The translations under genes and the position numbers were made by a program. Positions 1 through 10,766 of a stretch of 64,000 nucleotides of DNA are shown in pieces. The notes under the pieces were generated by a model. It ran no database searches. It saw only the letters and a list, made by a program, of their open reading frames with translations, and had not been told where the DNA came from. The number at the start of each line of letters is the position of its first letter. The stretch's first letter is position 1. The stretch spans positions 124,001 to 188,000 of the forward strand of contig NOWV01000035.1 of NCBI GenBank assembly GCA_003344405.1, read 5' to 3'. The stretch is from Trichoplax sp. H2 (Eukaryota > Placozoa > Uniplacotomia > Trichoplacea).

Positions 1-771
1 CTACTTGAACACTGTGACAATCTTTATACTTGACAAAGCAAACTTTTGAGGTAACCGCTGCCGCTTGTGTCCTGTCGTGGTGCAAAGCAAATTGTCAAAG
101 TTAGCCATTATCCCCATTCAAATCATACAACAAGTAACAAGTGAAGTTAAGTTCAAAGGTTTTGTAATTGGGAATTGTGTCAATGCATAAAATTGCGGTT
201 GCAATACTGAAACGAAAGTGATCCATTGACAAAAACAGCACTTTCAACTTTCAAGCAAGTCAACGGTATCATTTGGGTTGGTATCTCTAGCTGACAGTAC
301 TTTACTTTAGTGCAAGTATGATTATGTTTGATAACACGTTGTGTTTCATTCTTCGTCTAGACAGAGAGAAGAAAGAGTGTGACTGTTACCCACTAGCATA
401 TTAAGGCAATGTTGCGTCTGGATATGACTATCCATCAAGGCGTTATCGTTACGGTTTGATTCAAGACATTTCTGTCAATGTGATTGCATATGATGGAAGG
501 AAAAGCAGCGTTTACTCCATGACTCAAACTAGCTAGGCTATGAGGTGGTGGACATAGCTAAGTGATCCTAATTAGCCAACATAGACTGATTGCATTCTTA
601 CTCCGAAGGAAACAGCTTCAATTCTTCAATTTCACCCAAAAACCCGAAGAGAGTGTTCAACTGTTCTACCGTTGCTCCTGGTGATACATTGGTCACTTGG
701 CAAACATGCGTTACTTCCGAGGAGTCATTAACTGCATCGTTAGCAGTGCTAACCTCGTCTTGGGCAGCCAT
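1..771 (-). CDS. SREK1: SREK1-like RRM splicing regulator, 5' part (partial at window edge)
   Basis: Two exons are visible on the minus strand: 771-602 (ATG at 771, donor GTAAG at 601-600) and 71-1, which runs off the left edge. The phases join cleanly. The peptide starts MAAQDEVSTANDAV and then gives the first strands of an RRM: CQVTNVSPGATVEQLNTLFG, then FLGEIEELKLFPSE, and in exon 2 VTSKVCFVKYKDCHSVQV, which holds the RNP1-like strand. This order and wording match the N-terminal RRM of SREK1 (SRrp86/SFRS12), a serine/arginine-rich regulator of splice-site choice in the nucleus. The RS domain and second half lie outside the window, so the assignment rests on about 80 residues. An in-frame Met lies just upstream of no other conserved residue, so 771 is the preferred start. 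Another RRM protein of the same subfamily is possible. Confidence 0.72.
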
Positions 772-897
772 GGCGGACGAAAGTTGAAAATGCTGTAGAA
801 AACGCTTTGACTGAACTGGAAAGAGTCCTCCAAGGTAGTCCAGTCCAGTCCAGTACACTGTACTGTACTTTACAGTACTTACACTGTAAAAAGAAAG

Positions 898-2144
898 GAA
901 TGACTGCGCAGTACAGTACTGTACCGTACTGTACTGCTTGAAACACGTGGTCGTTCAAATACGGTCCAATAGGGTACAGTACAGAGCAGAACTGGTTACA
1001 GTACTGTACTGTACACTGTACACTGTACACTGGACATTGTTTTTCAAGCGTCAAGTCCAGTCCAGTACTGTACAGTATAGAGCAGTATTGGTTACAGTAC
1101 TTCACACTGTACAGTACAGTATGGCTTAAAACCGTGGTTGTTTTTCAAGCGACTAGTCCAATACAGTACAGTACTGTACTGTACAGAGCAGTACTAATTA
1201 CAGTACTGTAAACTGTACACTGTACTATACGGTACTGTACACTGTACAGTACAGTACAGTATGGCTTATAAACGTCGTTGTTTTTTCAAGCGTCAAGTGA
1301 TGATTTCCCATTGGCCACAAAAGGAAAACCTATCCGCTAAAACTCAACTTGCAGTGGCATCGTAGCGGTAAAAGGAAAGAAAATTTGGAGTGTCCTGTAC
1401 GGTACAGTTCATAGCAATTTCTTGTATCTTTATAACACAGTGCGAGATCGATATTTTTAACGTACTTGAAACGTTCAGTTTAGTCACATGAACNNNNNNN
1501 NNNNNNNNNNNNNAATGACTGCGCAGTACAGTACTGTACCGTACTGTACTGCTTGAAACACGTGGTCGTTCAAATACGGTCCAATAGGGTACAGTACAGA
1601 GCAGAACTGGTTACAGTACTGTACTGTACTGTACACTGTACACTGTACTGTATGTACTGTACAGTACTGTACACTGGACATTGTTTTTCAAGCGTCAAGT
1701 CCTATCCAGTACAGTACTGTACAGAGCAGTATTGGTTACAGTACTTCACACTGTACACTGTACTGTACAGTATGGCTTCAAACCGTACTGTACTGTACTG
1801 TACAGTACGGATTAAAACCGTGGTTGTTTTTCAAGTGATAAGTCCAATACAGTACAGTACAGTACAGTACAGAGCAGTACTAGTTACAGTACTGTAAACT
1901 GTACACTGTACAGTATGGCTTAAAAACGTCCTTGTTTTTCAAGCGTCAAGTGATGATTTCCCATTGCCACAAAAGGAAAACCTATCCGCTAAAACTCAAC
2001 TTGCAGTGGCATCGTAGCGGTAAAAGGAAAGAAAATTTGGAGTGTCCTGTACGGTACAGTTCATAGCAATTTCTTGTATCTTTATAACACAGTGCGAGAT
2101 CGATATTTTTAACGTACTTGAAACGTTCAGTTTAGTCACATGAA
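898..2144. repeat. Near-duplicate of about 600 bp on both sides of an assembly gap
   Basis: The stretch 898-1493 and the stretch 1514-2144 start with the same unique sequence (AATGACTGCGCAGTAC) and share the same unique tail ending TAGTCACATGAAC. The first copy stops at the gap and the second continues into ARL16. They differ by small insertions within the GTAC tracts and a few substitutions. This looks like two overlapping contigs, or two haplotypes, placed in series, rather than a true tandem duplication. Confidence 0.75.
1494..1513. other. Assembly gap (20 N)
   Basis: A run of exactly 20 N, the same length as the other three gaps in this window, so the size is a placeholder and not an estimate. 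Confidence 0.99.
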
Positions 2145-2285
2145 CGACTACAGTGTACAGTATAAGAAAAACCTACAGTACAGTACATGACAGTACGTAC
2201 TGTAGATACGGGCGTAAAGGAAAGATAAACTGTCTGCACAACCGCATTAGGCTTCAGTCCTAAACTACTGACACCATCGTTGGAA

Positions 2286-3914
2286 ATGTTGTTACTAGGT
2301 AACCAAAATTCGGGAAAGAGCTTGCTGCTGAAACGATTGCAAGGTTAGTCTACGATATCGCTGGATTGTATGTTGTTATCAACTGCTAATACACATAGCA
2401 TAAGGCATTAGTACCTAAAGCCATATCAACACCAAGTGCCACACATGGTGTATTGCCATTATAACGAGTCTTTACTGTATCGATATTACATACATTTTAC
2501 TTTGAAAGTACTCCATCATGGACTGTACATACAGTAAGAGAGAAAGATTAAAACTCTACTATTGCATCTGACTTGTGATCGTAACGCTATCAGCGGTACT
2601 ACATTACTAGTGATTCATGCATCAACCATTAATGTTATTTTATGCCAACTACAGTATATAAAAAGATTTTGTAAACGATCAATCAAACATATTAAAATCA
2701 TGCTTGATGTCTAGACAACGACAGTATATATCAATACAGTACAAGTGGATGCCTAATGTCAATGTGTTGAATATACATATCTTGCTACTACTATAGTAGC
2801 AGTTAAAAGGATAGAAACAGTTTAGTTTAGCCAATACTCCATGATATTCGATCCAACAAATAGAAAGCAGTATGCTATCAATCTTGATTGTAATTAAACC
2901 TTTAAAAACTTCTAGATGTCACTTTTGGTAGAGAGATTCTACTCAACTTACGCAAGGAAATTCCTTCAACTATACCAACGGTATCTTACCTTAGGATATA
3001 AACAACTTATGCTAAAATTGGATCATTTCAACAATGACGTTATATCTAGAGAGAGTTGAATTATGAATCTTCTTCATAGATTGGCACGAATTTAGCAACT
3101 ATACATGTTACTAAGAAAAAGTCAGTAACTATTCGAGAATTAGGTGGAAAGATGAGCCCCATTTGGCCTAGCTACTATAAATCCGAAAAGAATATTATGG
3201 TATTTTGATATCCATATCAATTTTGCAGATATCAAGTGATTACTAATTATCTCCACCCTGCATAATGATAATGACGTAGTTAATAAACTAGATTTTTACT
3301 AGCTCCTGTTAGTGTACATGTATCTATTAATTTACTGTGGAAATGAAAATTTCTTTCAATCATTAATTTTGCAGATTATACGAATTACATCACCTACATA
3401 CGCTCTTTCGACTTATTTGATAGATCAATTATCAAGTGTTTTATCTAGAATGTTATTTATCTAGCGTGTTAATGTGTTCATTTATTCTACTTAATAGTTT
3501 ATGATTGATACTAGTGACAGAACACAGAGTTCATCTGCTGTTTGTTTACTACTAAGTATGTTAGCCGACGATGACATGGAGTCGAAAAATATTCTTATTC
3601 TCCTTAATAAAATGTAGGTATTAACTAGAATAGTTGACGACGATATCTTCATCACCTTGAGTGAAATACATCAAACAACTTTAAAATATAGTATTGGTAT
3701 TTGCTTAAATTCCCTAAATATTCCTTAATCTTTTTCACTCAATTCTAGGGATATCAGTAACGCAATGACACAAAGAGAAGTCGACACAATTTTTAGGCTG
3801 AACGATATCATTTCCTATGCGAAGCAAAAGATTACCGTTTTAGATTGTAGCCTCATCACTGGCGATGGACTGATGAATGTAATATCATGGCTTAGTCAAT
3901 CAAATCTTGATTAA
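2286..3914 (+). CDS. ARL16: ARL16-like small GTPase, complete, 5 exons, 168 aa
   Basis: Exons 2286-2343, 2934-2980, 3080-3199, 3498-3613 and 3749-3914 join in phase to 168 codons plus TAA. The start MLLLGNQNSGKSLLLKRLQ carries the P-loop (GNQNSGKS, residues 5-12). Exon 3 reads IGTNLATIHVTKKKSVTIRE then LGGKMSPIWPSYY, which is the ARL16-type switch region. NKMD near residue 112 is the guanine-specificity motif. The C-terminus (RLNDIISYAKQKITVLDCSL) matches ARL16 closely. There is no N-terminal myristoylation glycine. Switch II has LGGK where Arf-family proteins have GGQ, so the usual catalytic glutamine is absent, as is also true in ARL16. ARL16 acts in ciliary and Golgi traffic in mammals. 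Exon 2 (47 nt) has the least certain acceptor (GTAGAG|AG). Confidence 0.88.
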
Positions 3915-4791
3915 CTGTATAAAGTAACGAATTTTTTATAGTATTTATCAATTTTGAAACACAATATCAAGTATTGAATGCATACTATTTCGGCATATCA
4001 TGTACAATAAGCTATGAATAGCATGATCAAATTCACGTCTATTATGTATCATTACAATACAAAATAATATAAATATTTTACTTAGAGAAATGAATCTTTT
4101 AATTACAAGTAAACCTCCGATAGTGACCTTGCTCAATATTATTTATCAATTATCAATTAAAGACAGGAATAACGAAATTTTCTCCAGATTCATCACAATG
4201 TATAGCAGGAGTAGTTAAAGACTTGATTCAAAGACAAATGGAAATAGCATTAATGAAATAAACTAAATTGCATCTTATTTGATAATATAGTGCTGTATCA
4301 ATAAATTGTCACATAACATAATTTGTATTATTTATATACGACATGAATAATTCGCTAAATCCATAGCAAGTCTACTAGGTAGTCTAATAAACCTATACAG
4401 CATCATTCTCAATATTTATAAGTAGTGGCAAAATTATTCACGAACTGGGTGATAGCTTGCCCATGTCCAGAAAAATATACATCATCACGCATTATACTTC
4501 TCATCCATGGCAATATTTAGAAAAATTTCAAGTTAGACCTATATCAAACGTTATGGGTACTGTACATAATCGAAATATTTCCATATGAGAAATAATGTGA
4601 CAACAACTGTAGAATATTCTGTCACAAACCAAATACTTTACAAATATTTCCAAACAATGGACGTATAATAGAGAAATAACGTACTCAGAAATTTGAAATA
4701 TGTAGCAATGATAAATATATATTTTGATTACTAGAAAGACTGACTACAATTGCGATCAACATAATTTTAAGCGTAACTGAATAATTTTATT
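3915..4791. other. Convergent intergenic region, no gene seen
   Basis: AT-rich spacer between the 3' ends of ARL16 (plus) and SGTA (minus). It holds the 3' UTRs. The minus-strand frame at 3948-4136 has no recognisable homology and lies in the presumed ARL16 trailer. I see no repeat or RNA gene. Confidence 0.6.
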
Positions 4792-4796
4792 TTATT
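4786..4796 (-). terminator. SGTA poly(A) signals overlapping the stop codon
   Basis: On the minus strand the last codons read GAA TAA AAT AAA, so a canonical AATAAA begins inside the glutamate codon, contains the stop, and is followed at once by a second AATAAA. If used, the 3' UTR would be only about 15-30 nt. Confidence 0.55.
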
Positions 4797-7700
4797 CGGA
4801 ATCTTTCTTGAATTTTTCCTTTAATTCTCCAACTAATTCTGGATTTTCATTGGCCATGCGCTGTCCCCTAGAAGTGCAACGTAGATGTACACACGAAAAT
4901 AATTAAACATACATAATCATGCTACATTCCAATTCTTGACAATATAGATAGATCTCACATTGAACGTAAGCCATCTAGTCCTCCTCCTTGAAATGCACCC
5001 GAAACCCTGTACATCAAAATTTACAAGTAAGTAAGTATAAGCTGTACTATCATTTACTACTAATCACACTAACATATTCATCATTTGAGGATCATTCATC
5101 ATCTGCATTGCCTATCAAATAAAAGAGATAATAATGAGTTTAAATATCTCTTATCTATCATTTTCTGAAAATTTTGCTATCTACTAAAAGATCAAACATG
5201 TCATCCTACGTTTTGTAACTTACCATATTCATAATATTCGGATTAGAAAATAATGAACCGAAATTAAGATTGTTCATGTTTGGAATGCCTATGTTAAAGT
5301 ATTTATATTATAAAAAAATTATACTATGGCAGATATAATTAAATTGAGTTTTCAGTGAGAATTGCGGTACTTCATTTTATTTTATATGTTATTAAAGATC
5401 GCATTATAGATAGACTCACCTGATGGCTGAGCTCCAGGTTGATTTTGATTTTGGGACGCGCTGTCAGTCTTTTTAATACAACGCATAAATAAATTTTTAT
5501 ATTAAATACTGGCAAGTTTATGCAATATTTCTTATAGAGATGTTAACTCACATACCTGATTAGTATTAGAATTATTTGCATTAGCAGTCTGCTGGGCTTC
5601 ACTTGATTGTGTCCCTTGCGGATGACGGGTATCTCCACCGGGAGTAGCATTCTGAGAAGAAGCTCCACTTTCTTCTCTCATTGTTGACGCTGAGTTATCG
5701 GGAGTCGGTTCCGTTCTTTTTTCGCTCTCGAGTACACGCACCGAATGCTGTAATGCCTCCAGATAGCTTTGATTTTGCGGCTCAAGCTCATGCGCCTGCA
5801 TACCCGAAAAATACGGAAAGAATAAGATCAGCAATAATTACAAAAATAATGTATTTTCCATAGACTTATATTGAAGTAATTAAATCAGAATTAAATTAAA
5901 GTTTGCTAATAAAAAAGCAATGATATGCCGTAATTATTTTGCATCTAAAATATAATAATTATGCTTTATAGATATTTGCTCAGTGCCAGTGTTATCTTAC
6001 TTTACGAAAATTTTTTTCTGCACTTTCATATCTATGAAGATTGCTTTGTGCCACTCTATTCAACAGAGGAATCCAAAAATTTACCACGATCATGTCATAC
6101 ACATAGATTATCATCATTCCAACTTTATAACATTAAAAATATTAGTTATCACATTTCAGCGATTATCAACTACAGATATGAGTAAAATTAACTTACCCTA
6201 ATCGCCAAAATGCTCTGCTATACTTCGGATTTAATGTGATGCTTTTCTTACAATCAGCTTCAGCTGCATCAAATCTACTAATCTTAATGTACGCAGCAGC
6301 CCTTTTAAATTGTTAGAATAAACCTTTAATCCTCTATCTAATAATATAATTTTAAGTCTTTCGTTTTAAAAATGATACAAATGTCGTCTATCCTTACCTA
6401 TTGCAGTAATAAATAGCATTATTTGGACATAAGTCAATAGCATCAGAATAGCTTCGAATGGCTGGTTCAAATTTTTCAGCTCTAATAAAGTCATTTCCTG
6501 ATGAATATAATGGCATGAAAGCATTAATTTATAGTATACCAAAAGTGACATTAATCTATGCTGGTTAATAGATTTATTACGTAATCATCTTGTACAGTTT
6601 GTTTTACGTTAGTATTTTATTGTTGTATGCACAAGAAGGTAATCAATTTTTAGTTTCAGTGAAAATAAAAGTTGTGATTAAATCAATATTATATTATAAT
6701 CATTATTATTTTCTATACTACAGTTTCGCTATTTCTATCATCATGCTATACTGTTCTAGCAGGATAAAAGATGAACATTTTTCAAAGAGTAAATCCAGAA
6801 ATGCTTCAAGTTATGTAAATCAGTTATGACCTAATCTGCATCAAAGAATTTCTATAAACATTAACTCCTTATTCCAATAAACGCATAGGACTTTTCATCA
6901 TTCCTTATTTACCTTCATTTTTCAACTGTTCTGCTGTATCGATTTTAGTTTTCTCACTTCCATTGTCAGAGACACCAAAATAACCCTACGGTAGAATTTG
7001 AATTGACGAGTTATCATTTACTAATGCTACAAATTGCTTATACGCAGCTACAAACGGATGCTATGATGCTCTATCGAGTGGACGAATCAGTCTTTCTAAA
7101 AATTAACTCATTACTCTTACAATGACTAAAGTAGTGTAGATCGTATTTCAATTTTGAAACTTTGATGCTCCGTATAAGTACTGTGATCCGCGGCATGATC
7201 GATAAACAGTGCTTTCTTAATTAATGCAATACACATCTAGCTTTAATCACAAATCAAATGTACAATATAGCTGGTCATATTTGCTACAAGCTGCTCAATA
7301 AACAGAAGCGTGCTAGCCAACATTTGTAAAGTGACGATTAATTACATTAAAGACATTTCGAGCAGAGTATAGGGTGTCGTCATCTCGTCATAAGAGAAAA
7401 TTAGTGCCCTACTATACAGTGAGGCATGATGAGTACGTGATAATCTATCATACATGTAGCTAGTCTATGTCAGATTTTCAGATGGAATATTAGAAAAGTA
7501 CTTACCAATGCTCTTGCTGAAGAAAAGATATCCCTGAGTTTGGGTTGGCAACTGAATTGAGCGGTACCTTGATCATAGTCGACATTGTACACAGCCTGGA
7601 GACAATCAGTGGCCACTATAAGGAATCAAATTAAATAGGATAAGCGGTGTTAACTATAATCTTTCTATTCTTCTTAGACATTTTAGCCTATCGTGCCATG

Positions 7701-8122
7701 AATAAGACAACGATCTCGTCTGATCTCTGTACTGTACTATACCCTGTACCTTGTAGATCAAACACGTATTGATGCAGCACTAGTTATTATTATTATTAGA
7801 CTGAACATACACCTTGAAGAACTTTAATCTTGAATCAAATTGAATAGGATAAACGGTATTAACTATAATCTTTCTATTCTTCTTAGACATTTTAGCCTAT
7901 CGTGCCATGAATTAAGACAACGATCTCGTCTGATCTCTGTACTGTACTATACCCTGTACCTTGTAGATCAAACACGTATTGATACAGCACTAGATATTAT
8001 TATTATTACACTGGACATACACCTTGAAGACTTTCTATTTCGGCATCCGAGTGCTTCCCTCGTTCTATTTCCTCTTTTAAGTACTGCACGATAGCGAAAG
8101 GCAAACTGATGACAGTAGACAT
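4792..8122 (-). CDS. SGTA: SGTA: small glutamine-rich TPR co-chaperone, complete, 12 exons, 352 aa
   Basis: Exons in coding order: 8122-8023, 7615-7506, 6985-6913, 6497-6398, 6301-6197, 6055-6001, 5795-5556, 5468-5420, 5288-5224, 5111-5074, 5006-4959, 4867-4792. All phases close (1059 nt). Residues 1-70 form the homodimerisation domain (ISLPFAIVQYLKEEIERGKH). Residues about 87-190 hold three TPRs, including AIRSYSDAIDLCPNNAIYYC, FDAAEADCKKSITLNPKYSR and RYESAEKNFRKAHELEPQNQ. A polar N/Q/S-rich stretch follows, and then the methionine/asparagine-rich tail (IPNMNNLNFGSLFSNPNIMN, MQMMNDPQMMNM, RMANENPELVGEL). SGTA captures hydrophobic tail-anchored clients in the cytosol, hands them to the BAG6/GET machinery and binds Hsp70/Hsp90 through the TPR. 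The protein is slightly longer than human SGTA (about 313 aa) because of the N/Q/S-rich insert in the 240-nt exon. Confidence 0.93.
7624..8032. repeat. 209-bp tandem duplication in SGTA intron 1
   Basis: 7624-7832 and 7833-8032 are about 93-95 percent alike by eye (both contain the same block from TTAACTATAATC through ATCAAACACGTATTGAT). The right-hand copy ends on the exon 1 splice donor, so the duplication carries a second copy of the last bases of exon 1 and its GTGTATG donor (around 7808-7820). The plus-strand frame at 7840-8094 is a by-product. Confidence 0.8.
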
Positions 8123-10766
8123 AACTTTTTTACGATGAGAACAGTATAACGATGTTAAAAGGTTGAAAATTTCTTCTTGACAAAATTATTATAGTAATAA
8201 TAATCAACTCTCCGCTAGCCTAGGACAGCCACAATACTAAATACTTCCTTTGCTATAGCAAAAGTCGAACGTCTAGAAATACGCCTGCGCAGTCGTGTTT
8301 CTTGCAGTCAAATTGGCCTGAGTATTGACGTCATTTATTAACGTTAGTGAACTTTAATCATACTGGAATATCACTTACGATTTCGGCTTATATGTTCATT
8401 TTCTCTACGTTATAAATCGATATTTACTACGAGAAAGAGTTTACTTAAAGCTATTACAAGAAAATGACCACTACGAATTGACTATCAGGTCTGCCCTCTC
8501 TGTATCTGCAGTACCTACAGGCTTACTGTACCCTCCAACTCTAAATTGGGTAATTATAGCGATCTCACATCGTCAGAATAAGACGATAAATCTGTAGTTA
8601 TAACCAGAGTTGCGATATAGTTTTACTACAATGACAAGCATGCAAACTAGGATGATATAGTTTCCGTCAGCAATCCTACGCGTATTCATATTGCTAAAGT
8701 CATCGTTTCAGTACATGGTGAAAATCAGGTTAAAATAAATGAAATAAAATGAAATTAATTGGATCTGGTTTATAATAATAAGATAATCACAACTGTTCAA
8801 TCGAAATACATCATTGGATAGTAATTTCTTGCATGGACTATTTAATGATGGCACGCTAATAGATCAATACATGCTTAGCCTTGCAACATTATTGAAATAG
8901 AGTAATAAATATGCAGTGATTTTCATAATAATTTAGGACCCCCTTTGCATTAGAAATAGAAAAATGATACAGTTTTTATACTACTAGTATGACCAGATAA
9001 TACTTTATTCCATCGTTTTTACATATAGATGTTATTATCACCATCTACGTAGACCTATTTATTCTTTGTATGACAATCTTGTATTTTCTTCTTTAAAATA
9101 AGAAAATTCTGATAGCGGAAATAATCTATACTACTACTGTAATAACTACTTATGGATTGTATAATTATGTAACTTTAAATATAAGTTTACTGAGAAATAT
9201 GATAGAGATTGGCCGAAAATTGATACTTGAAAACAAGGATCAAGATGCGCATTTTCCTCCAGCTTTTTAATCGATATTTTTAATTACAAAGAAATACTTC
9301 TCACCGTTGAGCTAGTAATAATGATGATGGACTGCAACTTCGATACGCTATTAGTTATTTATTCGTCAGATACATCAACATCGTTTTTAATACATTTGTT
9401 TTTCAGAAGGTAGAATATTTTAAGCTTTTGTAATGCTGTCATTTATCTACCTTGTCTGTATGGCTTATAGGTAAGATAGATTTGTACAGTCTGTTTTGGT
9501 AATTGATTGTTTATTTGCTATCTCTCGTAAAATAATCCAAACAAAAGGTAATTTTTAATTTAGTTGGGCTCAGGTCAACATCAATGTTGGCATCACATCG
9601 GCATTGATTCGGTTAAATTTATCTATTTTTATACACAAATAGTAATACATACAGCGCGTCCTAAACCTTGCCGTAAAGCCAATTTATAGTAAGGAAATTG
9701 TCAATTAAACCTACCAGATGATTCATGGCGATTGTAAAATGATCACTTCCTCTATCTTGTTCCTTGTGTTGTTTTATTATTTATTATATTGTATAGCTAG
9801 TAGTCCTATCGGATATCGATCTTGCTATACTTATTACACTAAATGAAATTAATTTAGCGGACCATGTCGAAATCTCATTCAACGACTGTTGAAAATCTAC
9901 CTTCTAATTTTCCGTAGATATTTATTTCAGTAGTTCCTGAGATTTCAATTTTTAAAGTCGAATTTGTCTGTTTTAATCAATACGCATACAGATGAATAAA
10001 ATGAGTGTGCTAAATCTTACCGTAAAGGCGTACTGTAGATCCACTTCGGAATGAGGAAATTGTTTAATTAGCTATACTGTATACAAGTACTACAATACTA
10101 CACACTAGGCTGATTCAGAATCACGCTAACTAGTAAACTGAACAGCAGTCTGCAAAATGAGCCAATCACAAATTCCTGATAATCGAGTATGCCGAATATA
10201 TAACATGCAACAAGATAACGTAAGTAGATTCTGTTTAACTTGAACTTGAGCTCTCAAATCTTAATTTCTTAGAAGTAGCAATACAGCGATGTTTTATATT
10301 AAATGTCCTGAGTCTACATCACCAATTCAGACGGCAAATAATCAGTGAAGAATAGCAGTAGATGTGCGAAATTCAATAATTTACTTGATTATATAAGCAT
10401 ATACTGTATACAAGAGTATATATATATATATATTATACAGAGGTACAGGATACTGTACAGTACAATATACTTGTTATAAACAGTAACTATCAATTTGCTG
10501 ATTAATGGCATTAAGATACCAAAAATAAAAATAAATAACGGTATATTCATCTAGCATATGCTTCATCAACTGCATCACTGAGGTTAAAATTTAAGGTATA
10601 GATATAGTCTCTATTACAACTGCATTCAATAAAAATCTAGACTCTGCTTTACATGTACGATAATCATAATTACGATATTAACAAGCTTCACATCACTAGG
10701 TGCAATATATATATATCTTTGCAATAGCATTATAGTTCTTGAGTGAATTTTAAGCATAAAGCTCTA
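8123..10766. other. Intergenic, SGTA promoter side and STIL trailer; no gene seen
   Basis: 2.6 kb of AT-rich sequence between SGTA (starts 8122) and the STIL stop (10767), both on the minus strand. The SGTA promoter should be in the first few hundred bases. A short TA tract lies at about 10420-10435 and a small GTAC-rich patch at 10435-10465. No frame has recognisable protein similarity. Confidence 0.55.

Larger units (their letters stand above)
772..2285. repeat. GTAC-rich palindromic low-complexity spacer between SREK1 and ARL16
   Basis: From about 846 to 2200 the sequence is dominated by interleaved copies of TACAGTAC, GTACTGTAC and ACACTGTAC, so both strands read almost alike and could fold into hairpins. 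Unique islands are interspersed: a block around 930-980 containing CACGTGG, and a block at 1290-1490. The short reading frames here (for example 749-1105 and 1553-1897) are translations of the repeat with Y/T/V/Q/C bias and are not genes. The spacer lies head-to-head between a minus-strand and a plus-strand gene, so both promoters should be in or near it. Confidence 0.8.

Noticed and set aside
749-1897. Tyr/Cys/Val/Gln-rich frames on both strands
   Set aside because: They translate the GTAC palindromic repeat; both strands give similar peptides, which coding DNA does not.
3341-3470. Candidate ARL16 exon after TTTTGCAG at 3374
   Set aside because: It aligned loosely with the G3-G4 region, but the exon starting at 3498 (FMIDTSDRTQ) matches better and closes the phase.
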